From Dactylonectria macrodidyma (taxonomy: Eukaryota > Ascomycota > Sordariomycetes > Hypocreales > Nectriaceae): 64,000 bases of DNA. The notes beneath the pieces were generated by a model. The model was not told the DNA's origin, did not search any database, and saw only the letters and a list, made by a program, of their open reading frames with translations. Shown piece after piece: positions 33,701-50,673 of this stretch. The DNA is taken from the NCBI GenBank assembly GCA_020744425.1, contig JAGMUV010000021.1, forward strand, positions 62,001 through 126,000. The letters run 5' to 3'. The position numbers and the translations under genes are program-made. Each line of letters begins with the position of its first letter. Positions within the stretch are counted from its first letter, which is position 1.

Positions 33701-34887
33701 GCAAGCCACAAAACGCCAAAAACGAAAGACACGACCACCCACAGGCGAGGAAGGCTGTCTTTACGGGTTTTAGTCCCAGCCCTGGCGGTCGATGTGTTCT
33801 TGGTTTTGGTCCGCGTGAAATTCTGATCCCAGGAAACGGTTCGGATCACTCATTCCTCTTCCCCGTCCATCCGATTATGACAGATCGTATTATTCCACCC
33901 TGGCGGGCCCTCCCAAAAGGTAGCGCCCTCTCCAAGGTCGGAGAAGCATGCCAAGGTGAGCCACCGCAGGGTCGAAGGATGTTTTTGGCTGGTTCCTATG
34001 CAATTAATTTTACCAATCCTGGGATCTGAATCTTCCCTGATTCTCGTTTCAAAGAAGCTCTTAGGGAGAGCATGACTTTAGATCCCAAAGGTGGTTGGTT
34101 CTCACCCTCCGCCAGACGTAACGCCAGACGTGACGCCAGACTTTGTTAACCACTAGGTCATGGTCGATGTCGACGAAGAGCACTACTGCAAAGTCATCAT
34201 AAAAAGCAATTCCTGTCTGCCTGTATGGAAGACGTGGTCAAATGATCTTTCCAACATTAAAGGCGCCACAAGACAAAAAAGTGGGCCGAGCACACACACA
34301 TCATTGCTTGTGTGTCGCAGCGGGGGGCCGCCATGCAACCTTCATGCTGCAATCAGACAGAACACTAAACCAGCCACCTCGCACCTCTGCTCTACTTGGG
34401 ACATCGTTCGCAAACACATGACTCAATCTGGGGTTTTTGTTCATTGCCCCGTCTCGAGTGCATGTAATCTCATATGACAGAGCGATATGTAACTGTTGTC
34501 GCCGTCAGACGCCATATTAGCCGCTTTATTTCCTCAGCAAACCTGGGAAGCTCCGGGCCCAATGCAATGGTCAAATACTTCATCTTCATGTGGTTGTGAG
34601 GTTCTAGGGCGTACAGCGCTAGAGCGTGGGCGAACAGTCGCTCCTCGTATTTTCGAAGAGCAAGACGGGATTTCCCGGTTCAATCTAACGCTTTGTTACA
34701 GTGGCGTGTAAGCAAACGCCACGTCGAGTCAGTCAAGAAGCATTGATGACTTTGATTCCAGGCTCACGCTCCTAACAAATGTCGCCGAATTATCTTGGAT
34801 AAGATATATACGAGTGGAGATAGCTCTCAAATTCTCTCGAACTCTCCGTCCATTTTCCCCCACATTCCAAATTAAGCATTCGCAACT
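30790..34887. other. ~4.1 kb gene-poor stretch
   Basis: No reading frame is convincing. 30845-31285 (-) has overlapping ORFs without a family I can name. 31960-32410 is GC-rich with CACGTG-type sites (gtcacgtgac) and imperfect tandem repeats. 32810-33050 has a short open piece (+) that might be a transposon remnant. Near 34115-34150 the 12-bp word cgccagacgt(a/g)a repeats about three times. The last ~100 bases before 34888 would be the promoter and 5' UTR of the rhodopsin-domain gene (tatata at 34805). Confidence 0.5.
32038..32210. repeat. imperfect ~71-bp tandem repeat
   Basis: The word tgtgcga(c/t)cgctaYggcggacc occurs at 32065 and 32136, with a third partial start near 32190 (gtgcgcgaccgctacgg). 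It is linked by ...accaaccgctgtgc and cagtacRttgg motifs. About two and a half copies, diverged. No coding role seen. Confidence 0.65.
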
Positions 34888-36417
34888 ATGGACGACCTAC
34901 GCCCTTCGATCTTAGGGCTAAATATCGCCTTAATGATTCTTTCGATCCTCGCTATCACGGCGAGACTTTCCACCCGGGCCTTCATTGTTAAGAAAATCGG
35001 AGCGGATGACGGTTGGTGCTCTTCCTGTAACGTTGCTTACAAATGGCTTAGTGATAATAACACAGTTCTCATTTCGATCGCATTTCTTTTTGGCCTGGCA
35101 CTCTCGACACTCTATATGCTCTGTAGGTCGTTTCAACTTTGATGACTTCGCCTCGGTCTTTCCTAACGCCAAACCAGCCACAAGATATGGAGAGGGGCTC
35201 CATATTGAATACCTGGAACCCACTAATGTGCCAACGTACACTCAGGTCATGTTGTCGCAAGGCGTGAGTCGACCACACTCGCTCTGTAATTCGGAGATTA
35301 GCACTAACCAGTGAGCAGTTAATTTACGGACTCTGCCAGATGTTTATTAAGCTATCCTACCTCAGCCTTTACCTGCGAATCGCCCCGCATAAGACCTACC
35401 GACTGGCTTTATATATCTCGATGGGCCTGGTTACTGCCTATGGCATTTCCGGTGCCTTAGTATCCATGTTATTATGTTTGCCTTTCAAGAAACTCTGGCA
35501 GCCAGATATCCCCGGCCACTGCATCGACGTAAACACATTTTATATGTTTAATACAAGCACAAACATTGTCTTTGACATTGCCATCTATATTATGCCACTA
35601 CACATCCTCTGGAATCTGAATTGTAAGTAGACAGATGTTGGTGGCAAACACAATCTTGACCATTCGACAGTACCCAAAAGGCAGCGGATGGCATTGGTAT
35701 TAGTGTTTGCATTGGGTTTCGTGTAAGTGTCTTCTCAGCCAAGTTAGTAAGTGATTAGCCCTGGTTTCTAACGGTAAGAAGTGTTCTAATTGCAAGTGTT
35801 TTCCGCCTGGTAACTCTTGTGCATTTGTTATATTCCCCAAATTGTAAGTCTCTTCCCTAGCCTTCCTAAACTTAATCGCTGATGGTGGATTTAGACCGCG
35901 GAGATAATACCTGTAAGGAACCTTCAATCTGCCTTTGAATATCTGCTGACAGTAACCTAGGGACGACTGTGCGCCCCCATTAACACATCATAACCCCATT
36001 GCGTGGTTCTAACTGAGATATTAGGTTAAATCATTGAACTGGTCATCTGTAGAAATCCATCTCGCCCTCGTCTTATCTTGCACGGGCGCATTTAAGACAT
36101 TGATTCAGAGATTCCTTCCAGGTCTTCTTGAGATAACTTCTCGGTCAACACAGAACATCATCTCTCGGAGTTGGCCACGCCGTACTAATCATGGTGGAGG
36201 TTACGTGCTCCAGTCTGTCAGCCACAACGAGCCGAGCGTCAACACTACTGCAGGGGAGTATTCCAACGAAGCTGATGAAATTGGAAGTCAGAAAGCGATT
36301 GTCGAAGATGTGGAGATGGTCAGGTTTGAGGGAGCAACCTCGTGTCACTCTTTGAATTTGAGCATAGGTGACCAGGCTGGAAGCAGGCAGTCACCCACGG
36401 AGCAGGGCGACTGGTAG
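34888..36417 (+). CDS. rhodopsin-domain fungal membrane protein (PTH11-like type)
   Basis: This is a multi-exon gene; exons that keep phase are 34888-35011, 35066-35122, 35178-35263, 35319-35622, 35671-35722 and 35782-35843. Introns are 48-59 bp; most have good donors, branch sites (ctaac) and acceptors, and intron 1 has a weak donor (gttggt). The product has the usual run of membrane helices: LGLNIALMILSILAITARL, VLISIAFLFGLALSTLYML, then RYGEGLHIEYLEP, QGLIYGLCQMFIKLSYLSLYLRI, LPFKKLWQPDIPGHC, IVFDIAIYIMPLHILW and RQRMALVLVFALGFV. The last part (36025-36417: WSSVEIHLALVLSCTGAFK, then a polar cytosolic tail) clearly belongs to it. I cannot join it without a one-base adjustment around 35895-35912 (A-E-I-I-P frame), so the C-terminal model is uncertain or broken. 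Ligand and function are unknown; relatives are surface-sensing or uncharacterised membrane proteins. Confidence 0.8.
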
Positions 36418-38118
36418 AGTACTTTTGGCTCAAGCAAGCAGCTATAGAGGTCTGTTGGATACAGTGGTTTGCGCATAAAGAATCCTACCACGCTATTATT
36501 ACCGCGCCACCTGTGTCTCCCAAGTGTCTCCCATTCGTGAAACGGTCCTTGGCTCCGCCCAGGAGGCGTTTCGCTCGGCCCCTCCCCTTCCCCGCCTCCA
36601 CCATATTAGCCCCTGTCCGGAGGCTTTTCCGCCTTCGGGGAGCGTAGCCTGTTGAGTGCAGTACGGATATGCTGGTGAGATATGACAAAGCGAGTCACGC
36701 AGCCGGCTGCAGCGGATCCCATCCCCGTGCAAGATCGGCGAGTTTAGGTCACAACCAAACGTTCAAGCCTTAGCGTGCAGCTTCCGCGTCCCACCTCCCA
36801 TTCAATGTCAGAGTCCCACTTGATGAGTCCGCTGTACATTAGGACATCTGGATCGCCAACACGCTCAGAGCCGGGCGGCTTCCGTGCAAGGGGGCCAATC
36901 AAAGTCAGCCTCAACATGTGGTTGCCCGGCTATGATAGAAGTACAGCCCCTGGCTGCCCTCATATATGATAGGATGATAGGGAGTCATACTTAACCACTA
37001 CCCAAGAAGCGCCTAGTTCATTGTCGTCTACGTACCTGATCATGGTGACGATGCTGTCGAAGGAGTTCCAGAAGCTGGAGAAGCTCTTGCCGATGTCTTG
37101 GAAGATCGACTCGTACTAGTGAGGCATAGCCACTGGTCGTTGTCATCTTTCTCTTTGTCTGCCTTTGGGACTTCGGCGGTAGGACCACCTCTGACGGCGC
37201 CTGTTATTAACCGGATAGAGCTTGAGAATGTGGCCCCACTGACTTATTCGAAATTTAGCGCCGCGTTCACCATCTCCGTTCAGTTCGCGACCGTTTGGAC
37301 CGGATGTTATTTCTATAGGCATATATATCTTATAATAGAAGACCTTAGGCTCTCAAGTAATAGCATTAGCTAATCCTTTTTACTTAATTAAATAGATAAT
37401 ATGTAAATAGGCACGGCGTATACTAATTACATTCTTATAACTGTATAAAATTAATAACAACTAAACATATCATCAAGAATTGATCTACATTTATCTGGCT
37501 ACCCCTAATCTTTACTAAAGATACACCGAGTATCCAACACCTTAGTCAGATGACATAAAACCCCTCTCGAGAAAAGAGGGGGCCGGAGGCATCCTGATCA
37601 ATACAATCATCGTCTTTAGGCTCCACAATGCATTGATCCCTATCAGTCTGATCGAATTACCCGTATCGGATCCATCAAATAGCAATAGTTGTCTGTGCAA
37701 ATAGTAATACTCATATATTTTATGCCGTGCGGCAGGAGCTTTCTTGAGGTATAGATCGTCGTGCCCTTGATCAATGACGTCATGGACAGGTGGCTTCAGG
37801 GGAGCAAATACGTCAGTCAGTAGCCACTCATCTCTGCAGCCCTCCTGGTGGTCCAAAAATTAAGCTCGGGCTACTAAATGGTCCGTGCGAGCTGTCTGCA
37901 CCACAACCGCTGCACCACGATCCCCGCGCCACTTTTTTTCCTCCCATTCTGCAAGTTGGTCAATTGGAGCGTCAAGTGCCTATACGTTCAATTCATAGAA
38001 ATAAATTCTGCCATCCTAGGGACTAGGGATGATCCCAGGTGAAATAAAATCCATGTATCCATCCATACTGACCGATATCGAGGCATCAAAAGGAGCAAAA
38101 TGCAGGTGTCTCACTCTA
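36418..38118. other. intergenic, ~1.7 kb
   Basis: No supported gene. A short open minus-strand piece (about 37115-37029) ends at a gtacgtag donor-like site but matches nothing I know. It includes the left copy of the ~105-bp inverted repeat (37839-37946) and the 3' flank of the ABC transporter. Confidence 0.5.
37839..37946 (+). repeat. ~105-bp dispersed repeat, left copy
   Basis: It reads (plus) ...AAATTAAGCTCGGGCTACTA... then tggtccgtgcgag, ctgcaccaca, cgatccccgcgccac and a T run. The reverse complement of 48499-48604 matches it at roughly 85-90% by eye. It may be the end of a DNA transposon or a short dispersed element. Confidence 0.8.
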
Positions 38119-43281
<5,163 letters not shown>

Positions 43282-43690
43282 AACTACGATGGAGAGACAT
43301 TCGCGCGCTATGGGTGCGTGATAAGGACGGCTTGGGCAATTGTTCGAAGTTATCTGTACATGTAATCTGTACAGCAAGAAAGGGATGACGCGGTCGGATA
43401 TGGTCCCGTTGATTGGCGAATCAAATCGCCTGGAATTACTTGTTGGCGCAGGCGGACAACAGCGGCAGAAAGCTTACCTCAGTGGGCTCAGACCATTTTC
43501 AAGAGGAGTCTAACTATATTAGGACTAGCAACATTGGCCACGTTACTTTTACGACTCCTCGAAGCTCAATGCTGTGCCTCGTGGACAGACGCTAACGCGA
43601 CAGTTCTTCTCTAGCTGTCCGTCCCTTGTTGAAATGAGCATGTTATGTTGATTGAAGAAGAAGAAAACTAGCGCTAACTAGCGGAAGCTA
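43282..43690. other. intergenic between ABC transporter and exchanger remnant
   Basis: About 400 bp that should hold the ABC transporter promoter. I looked here for the missing first half of the exchanger and found none. Confidence 0.6.
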
Positions 43691-44302
43691 TTGGTAAAAG
43701 ACATCCCACGTCCCAGCCACCAATGGATCGGAATAGCCATTGATCCGTTAAACAAAGGATCTCAACAAGTCGATAGCCCAGGCCACCCAGAAGCCACATC
43801 TCAACCTGTTCCGTCGCGGCTCCGTAGACGCCGCACGCTCGGGCATCATGGCCTCTACCTCCTATTCGGATTCATCGCCATCTGTCTCGCCGGCTACATC
43901 CTCTCCCAAGCAGCGGCAAATATCACCGACCAGTTTAGCATCTCGGACATTCTATTCGGCATTGTCATCCTCGCCATCGCCACCACGCTGCCTGAGAAAT
44001 TCATCGCTGTCATGAGCGGCTACCGCGGCCACCTCGGCATTCTCGCCGCGAATTGCGCCGGCAGCAACATCTTCCTTCTGTCGTTGTGTGTTGGCATTGT
44101 CATGGTTGACACTACGGGTGCTCTAGATGGAGGCAACGTGACGATGCCAGAACTGGTGGCTCTTTGGGGGTTGACGCTAGGTTTGACCCTGACAGTCTGG
44201 TTTGGAGCCAGGTTTTGCCGCTGGATTGGTGTGGCAATGTTGGTTGGCTATGTTGTTTTCATTGTGCTCGAGGCCACAGTTATCCACGGTGGGGCGAATT
44301 AG
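43691..44302 (+). pseudogene. Na+/Ca2+-exchanger-like protein, C-terminal half only
   Basis: The open frame starts without an ATG (TTG at 43691); the first methionine in frame is far inside. After a polar loop it has membrane helices and one exchanger alpha-repeat: ILAIATTLPEKFIAVMSGYR, GILAANCAGSNIFLLSLCVG, then VALWGLTLGLTLTVW and a final helix. Known exchangers need two alpha-repeats that together form the ion site; only the second is here. The piece is therefore probably a truncated gene, or a 3' exon whose 5' exons are lost. It lies in the 437-bp-start gap before the copper ATPase, convergent with it. Confidence 0.75.
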
Positions 44303-44668
44303 ACAAGATGTTGCTTTCGCATGAGGACGCGGCCGTGATTTTAACATCTCCCGCCCAAGACACTGCGCTCCTTTCAGGGGACTCAAGCTCTGTGATTTTG
44401 AAGTGCTTACATCCTATAAGAGCCAAAGGCGGCGCCTTATTTTCCTCTAAGAACTGCTTTCATAAACTCTGCTCTTATGCCTATCCAGTGTAGTTAGAAA
44501 TGCAACGAGGAGTTAATCCTGTCCAGCCTTAACTTAATTCCCACGAAAACTATTCTAAGGATCGCAGGATAGTACCATCAGATCAGGGGCCGGTTAATAT
44601 TCCTTAGACTCAACGTAGACTAAGATGAAGTTTAACATAACCAGAGACCAGAGCCGGTCGAACAATCG
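44303..44668. other. convergent intergenic gap
   Basis: 366 bp between the exchanger remnant (+) and the copper ATPase stop (-). No feature recognised. Confidence 0.6.
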
Positions 44669-47600
44669 TCAAGCCATGTCCGCAATCTCATCCGCAATCT
44701 TCTTGACTCGAAAGCCCAGCCCTGGGATCGGGCTCCTCAGCGCCAGCGAGCTAGTCACGACCGAGATGCTGCTAAGTGCCATAGCCAGGCTGGCCCAGAC
44801 GGGGTCGAGGCGCACGTGTTGACCATTGTTTGGAATGGGGTACAAGCATCCGGCGGCGATGGGGATGGTGATGACGTTGTACACGACGGCCCAGCCGAAG
44901 TTGACCTTGATGCGTCTCAGGATGGCGCGCGAGAGGTCCAGGAGGTTGAGCACGCCGCGCAGGTCCGGGAGCAGCAGCACAAAGTCGGCGGCGCCTAGCG
45001 CCACATCGGCGCCGGACTCCATAGCTACGCCTACGTCGGCAGCCGTCAGCGCGGGCGCGTCGTTAACTCCGTCGCCCACCATGGCGATGACAGGGACGCG
45101 GCGCGGCGCGGCGGTCGAACCACCCCCTGCCTCGGTTCCTCGGCGGAGCCGCTCCAGCGCCGCCGCCTTTTGCGTCGGCAGCATGCCGGCCATGACGCGA
45201 TCGGCACGGATGCCCACGCGAGCCGCGACGGCCGACGCCGTTAGTACGTTGTCTCCGGACAAGAGCCACACGGCTACGCCCCGCGCGTGCAGCGCACGCA
45301 CGATGGCGGGCGCCTCGGGGCGGATCGGGTCGGAGACGGCAAAGGCGGCAGCGAGCACGTGCGGCGATGGGTGATTTAGAGGGCTTCCAGTCCCCCGAGA
45401 GGACATTCTCTTGTAGGCGACCAGGGCAATGGATTTTGCCTCCGTTTTCCACCTCTCCAGTATTGTGGTGACGGCCTGCGGAATGTCTACGCTGAAATCT
45501 GCCAGGAGAGCCTCGCTGCCAACAAGAATCTCGAACTGGGCGTCAGGAGCGGCTAAACTCGAGCAGGTTGCTGCCATGCCTTTACCAGGGATCTCGTTGA
45601 GATTGCCAATGATCACACTGCTAGAAGCCTCCGACGCACTGTAGATGGCGACAGCCTTAGCAACGGGATGGGTGCTGTTCTCCTCTACGGCTTTGACGGC
45701 CGCAAGCAGGGTAGCCTTCCAAGCATCGTCGCCGTCAACGTAGAACTCTGCGTCCGTAATGCTCGGTTCTCCGCCGAGAGTTAGCGTACCCGTCTTGTCG
45801 AACATGACAGTATCGACCTTGCTCGCCTTCTCGAACGCCTCGCCGCCCCCTTTGGCGAGGATGCCGTGGCGTGCGGCCAGGCCACCGCCCACAAAAACCG
45901 CCGTAGGAGCCGCGAGGGCCAGACCGCACGGGCAAGCGACAACAAACACGCCTATAGCGAACTGCAGTGACCAGGCCACCCAGCCGCCAGAGGTCACATC
46001 GAGCCAGTTGACAGGCAGACGGCCGGCCCAGCCGAGCGACATCCACGTCAGCCAGGTCAGGATGGCTGTCAGCGTAATAGCCGGTACAAAGTAGGCCGTC
46101 ATGACATCGGCAATCTGCTCCACGGGAGCGCGCTTCGTCTGCCCTTCTCGCACAGCATCCACGATCTGGTCCAGCATCGAACGGCCAGCAACCCCAGTAA
46201 TGCGGATAAGCACAGGGGCACCCTTGTTGACCGTACCGGAGAAGACCAGATCGTGGGCCCGTTTGCGCACCGTCGCGACTCGCCAGTGAGCGAGGACTCG
46301 TCAAAGGTGCTGTCGCCGCGGACAAGGGTGCCGTCACCGGGCGGGGATCCGCCGTGCGGCACACGGACCAGGTCGCCCAAGTCGAGCAGGTCAGCCTGGA
46401 CGACGGAGACCTTCTCCTCCCCTTCCTCGCCGTCATTCAGCCGCTCAACGAGCATCGCCGTCGTCGGGCGGAGCTTGCCCAACATCTCAACAGCATCACC
46501 AGCCCTTGCCTTACTAAGGGATTCGATCACGCGCCCCAGCAGGATGAAGAAGGTAAGGAAGACGACCGAGTCGAAGTAGAGATCCGCGTTGCTGAGCTCA
46601 GTCGTGTGATTCACACCAGCCGCGATCAACTGGGCAACGGAGGCGACGTACGCGATGGTGGTTCCCAGCGACATAAGCGTATTCATGCTACCGAAGCGGT
46701 AGAAGCGCTGAAGCACCGGTGTGCGGCTTCCGCGCCGCCATAGAGCCTGGATTTCCTTGATGGCCTTGGCATGGAATGCGTCTGCGGCGCAAAAGTACAC
46801 GGGCGTCGCCAAGGCCAAGAGCGCGAACTGCCCCCGGCCAATGCCCGACGCCAGCGGCGCCATCAGGTAGCTCTTCCCAGCGTTAGAGTCCGACAGGAGG
46901 TTCATGTACACGATGCCGATCACGAAGGTCGGGATGCAGATAATGGCGGTTAAGGTCACACGGTACAACAGCTGCCGCTGGTAGCGGCGCCTGATCTGCC
47001 GCGAGCGCTCCTCGATGGTTGGCGCATGATACACGGACGCTCTGATCGCTTCGTCGCTTGCCTCGATCGCCTCGATGATGCGCCGTACCGTGAAGCCCGG
47101 CGCATCGGGCAGGTAGCGCACCTGTATGACAGGATTCTGTACCGAGGTGGGCATACCGACAATGGCAAGCTGCCGCCGGAATCCGGCTAGGCTGCGGGCC
47201 ACGCGGGACGGACATTGAGGACAGTAGATGCCGTCTAGCTTGATATCCACGATGCGCTCCTCGGTGGTGACGATTCCCTCGATTCCCTGCTCGCCAAGGT
47301 TGGTGACGTTATCCACGGTCGCCTCGTAGCCCAAGTCTTCAATAGCCTCGACAATCTGCGGCACCCGAGCGTTGCCGTCGAACGTGACCGTCGCGCTATT
47401 CGACATAAGGCTCACTACTGCGTCTACAACCCCCTCCAGTCGGCCTAACTCGTCTGTGATGGCATTGACGCAGACGGCACATGTCATGCCGCGGACTGCG
47501 AGTGTTGCTCTCCGTCTGCCCTCTGGAATCACCTCTCCGGTGGTCCCCGCGATGACAAGGTGTTTCGAGGAGGCTTTTGCCGCTCCCTCAGCCTCGCTAG

Positions 47601-48129
47601 TCCTGTTCAGGGCCGTCGAGGTCGAGGGCTGTAGTGCAGCTAATATATCCACCTCGACCGCAGGCGTCTCTCCATTCCGCTTCGACAGCTGACACTTCTC
47701 GCAACTCTGGAGATGAACCTTGGCCCGCTGCTCCCGGTCGGCCGCAGAGTGGCCGGAGGCAGCAGAGCAGGCAGTCCACGCGACCAAGTTGAAAGTGTGC
47801 CAGGATTCATCTTCTGCGGTTTCCGCCGCCCCAGGGTCTTGTTGCCCCGTTGCAGTAGGCGTGCTAGGAGAGGTGGCCATGGCAGACACTTCGAATCCGA
47901 ACTCTTCTAGCGCCGATTTCATATCGGCGCTGGAGGCGACCGCGCCATGCTCGACGGTGACTACTGAGGTGACAAGGTTCGGCGAGATCCAGCTGATGTG
48001 GCGGATAAATGACTTCTGCAGCGCTTTGCGTATGGTCGGAATGCAACTAGGACAATGAAAGTTGGAGATGAGGAGAGAGGTAATCAGAGCCCCAGAAGGA
48101 CCGCAACCTGGCTGGGTTGCGGGCAACAT
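44669..48129 (-). CDS. P1B-type copper-transporting ATPase, with a one-base frameshift
   Basis: Minus strand, ATG at 48129, stop at 44669, about 1,153 residues if the frame were continuous, no introns. The N-terminus has three metal-binding motifs: CPSC (26-29), CAVC in GMTCAVC (217-220) and CPQC (303-306), plus CEKC near 143. Then membrane helices, the actuator motif TGES (615-618), CPC in ACPCGLALAAPTAV (about 735), the phosphorylation site DKTGT (about 779), the P1B HP dipeptide (ENSTHPVAKAV) and GDGVNDAP. CPC with these motifs marks Cu(I) transport from cytosol to Golgi/vesicles or out of the cell. At 46271-46272, right after TGESR, one base is missing: two bases stand where a codon (proline expected) should be. 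The frame from 48129 runs on out of phase to 46099, and the rest is in another frame. Either the gene is inactive or the base is an assembly error. Confidence 0.92.
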
Positions 48130-49105
48130 GGTTGCAGATCGCCTGGTTAGAACTCTTATCTAGGCGAACGACGTTGTCGCGCGAAATGTTCGAGCTCTAA
48201 AAAGTGGCTTCTTAGTAATAGTGGCGATAATTGTTAGATTATGTAGATTCCATGCGTCTCTCGGATTGCCAGATCCTGTTGTGGAGGTCGTGATTATATA
48301 AACTCCCGCAAACTTGCTCAGCAAACCCACGTTAGCAAGAAACCAGTATCGGAAACACCATTGATAACTCCGTAGCGCATGAAATTGTTCGTGGTGGTCC
48401 GTGCAAGAACCTGGCACCAGTTGTTGAACGAAATCGGGCCGTGGCTTGTTGCTATGGCTGAGGTGGCTTTCTATCGTGGCGAAGCCAAGGTGGCGCGGGG
48501 CTCAAAAAAAAGTCGCGCGGGGATCGTGGTGAAGCGGCTGTGGTGCAGGCATCTCGCACGGACCACTTAGTGGCCCGAGCTTAATTTTGGGACCTGGAGG
48601 GCGACATGTGGATGTATCTACGAAAAAGAAAGCCAACGGCGGTCTCAATAGTGGGTGGGTAATTGATAGCTAGGGTTTTTAGGTACTATAGATTCATCAG
48701 GTAAGGAGATAGCCAGTGCAGATTTCTTTAGGGCTCTATCTTGGAAATAAGTTATTCGACTTTTAGTTTGTTTCTACTCTAGTCCTTGAGACTTTTTGGA
48801 AGGGTGACGAGTACGGTGCGGCCGGGTGGAGGAATCCAACGGCAAAGCGACGATTGAAATCAAGGGTGCGAGACATACCCTGTTGATGCACGTTCAACCC
48901 CTCGACCGCGTACAGCCCAAGCTCGTTGGAGTGGAGATGCTAGAGCAAAACTGGAAATTCACTCGTCAAATAGCGTCTTCTCCCGAGTTGGTTAGGTCAC
49001 GAGTGGGTTAGGTCACGAGTATGTGATACCTACTTCTATGCTCTTTATTGCCGAACCCTGACCGATGCAAGCCTTCTTCACTCATAACATCGTCATTTAC
49101 CCAGC
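48130..49105. other. intergenic with right copy of the dispersed repeat
   Basis: No gene supported. It contains the right inverted copy of the ~105-bp repeat (48499-48604) and the upstream regions of the copper ATPase (-) and the Zn2Cys6 remnant (+). Confidence 0.55.
48499..48604 (-). repeat. ~105-bp dispersed repeat, right (inverted) copy
   Basis: On the minus strand from 48604 it reads CCTCCAGGTCCCAAAATTAA..., then gctcgggccactaagtggtccgtgcgag, ctgcaccaca, cgatccccgcgcgac and a T run. It is the inverted partner of 37839-37946. Confidence 0.8.
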
Positions 49106-50673
49106 ATGGAGCCCCGAAATCAAGGTAGCTTTGGATGTCAAAACCGCCGAACACGAAGGATCAAGGCAAGCTCCCCATTGACCCCCTTTCATGTCGACCT
49201 ACACATCACGCGCTCGTTCTCACCCCTAGCAGTGTAACAGGCTGAGCCCGAGATGCTCTCAATGTGCCCGAGCTGGCTTGCGCTGCTCTGGTTACCGGAC
49301 CCAATTAGACCTTCTCTTCCAAGATCAGACCGCAACGGTAGCTCGGAGAGTTCGCATGCCAAAGGGTCGAAAGCTCCTCAAAACACTCTGCCCACTGTTC
49401 CACTGTGCCCCCCCCCTTCAATGCCAATGGATCAAATCGCCTGGAAGTAATACTACGATAACTTTAATGTCTATGGCCGCTCTTATGCAAACGATGAGAG
49501 ACCCTATCTAGACCACTCATCGCTTGCTCCCGTCAGTTTCACATCTGTTGGACTTGCTGCCTTGGCCATTGTCTAACGAGACCCCCATTTGATGAGTCTC
49601 GCTAGGCAGAGATACTCCTCCGCCTTGCTTCTTCTCGCGCGTGACATTCTTGATCCCCAGAGGTCCGTTAATGAGCCCACGGTTGCTGCCTGTTTCACTT
49701 TGGCCATGTTTGAGGTACTTCTACATCTGTCTCTTCTCATACACTAGCCAAACAGACGCTCACAGGACTGGACCTTTAGATGACGGCTTGTGATGCGCCT
49801 TCTGGCGCCTACCTTTGGCTACCGCACATACATGGGGCCACTGCGCTTCTTAGATCTTTGTCTGTCGCCACAGGAGGGCCTGTACCTAAGTAGGCGGCCT
49901 TTTGAAGTTTTGCTATACGGCAGTAAGTGGGCGACTCCATCGTTCATAAGACTGTATCTAATGTCTATTCATATTTGAAGGTCTTAGCTTGCTTGATCAG
50001 TAACGAAACCGTTCCCAATGTTGCATTGCAGTTAGTGCAATGCTGCGTCATGCCCGAACCTACACATGGGATATCAGCAGCAATAGAGCTCTTCACAATG
50101 CCAGTAGACCTCGTGAATCTCTATGTTCAGACAGAGCCAAAGAGCCGGAAACCAATGGACCTTATAGCCAAGGCTTCTGGTATTGATCAACGGCTAGTGT
50201 CATGGAATACCAGCCTCCCCTCACTTCAGTCGGACCAACTGGGATCTGGAAGCGCTGGTGAGAGTCTTGATTCAGATTGGTTAATGTGGGCATGGAACTA
50301 TCAATGTCTATGCCGCGTAATTGCAAACAAGGTGATCCTGGACAGTCTAAATGTCATTCGTCCCTTGTCCCAGACGATACCAACGGCTCAGCTTCACAGG
50401 TTAGACCTGCAATACGGAAAATCGTCGTCTACCCTCTCCCAAATCCCAAACGACATCTACACTAGCATCCCCCTCATGATGGGGTCATTCGAGAATGAGC
50501 TGCCAGAGTTCACGTTATCTTCAGAAGCGTTCTTCCTGATGACTATAATACAGTCACTCATAAAGTTGACTGACCAGCGTGCTGTACAGGATAATTGGTC
50601 AGCTTCGGCATGCGGGTGGTTTGGGTCACGTTTTAATACCACTAAGGATCTAGTGATGAGACATCTTTGTTAA
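49106..50673 (+). pseudogene. Zn2Cys6 transcription factor, degraded
   Basis: Exon 1 (49106-49165) and exon 2 (from 49233) join across a GC-AG type intron (gcaagc...tagcag) to give a binuclear zinc cluster: GCQNRRTRRIK then CNRLSPRCSQC and GLRCSGYR. The second of the six cysteines is Arg (CGC, one T-to-C change from TGC), and the usual Asp after RRIKC is Asn. Exon 2 stops at TAG near 49510. Further family-like pieces follow in broken frames (RYSSALLLARDILDPQRSVN, AACFTLAMFEVL near 49605-49720), then an open stretch (49927-50673) like the C-terminal fungal transcription factor region. The gene has lost both its DNA-binding site and its frame. Confidence 0.75.

Noticed and set aside
34100..34165. 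tRNA-like string (cctagtggttaac on the minus strand, resembling a D-arm)
   Set aside because: I could not fold a seven-pair acceptor stem or find a proper T-loop; the 12-bp direct repeats fill the place of the anticodon arm.
35123..35177. Reading frame GRFNFDDFASVFPNAKPA taken as coding with a frameshift in the rhodopsin-domain gene
   Set aside because: It is better explained as a 55-bp intron (gtaggt, branch ctaac, accag) that joins the exons in phase and gives the expected RYGEGLH sequence.
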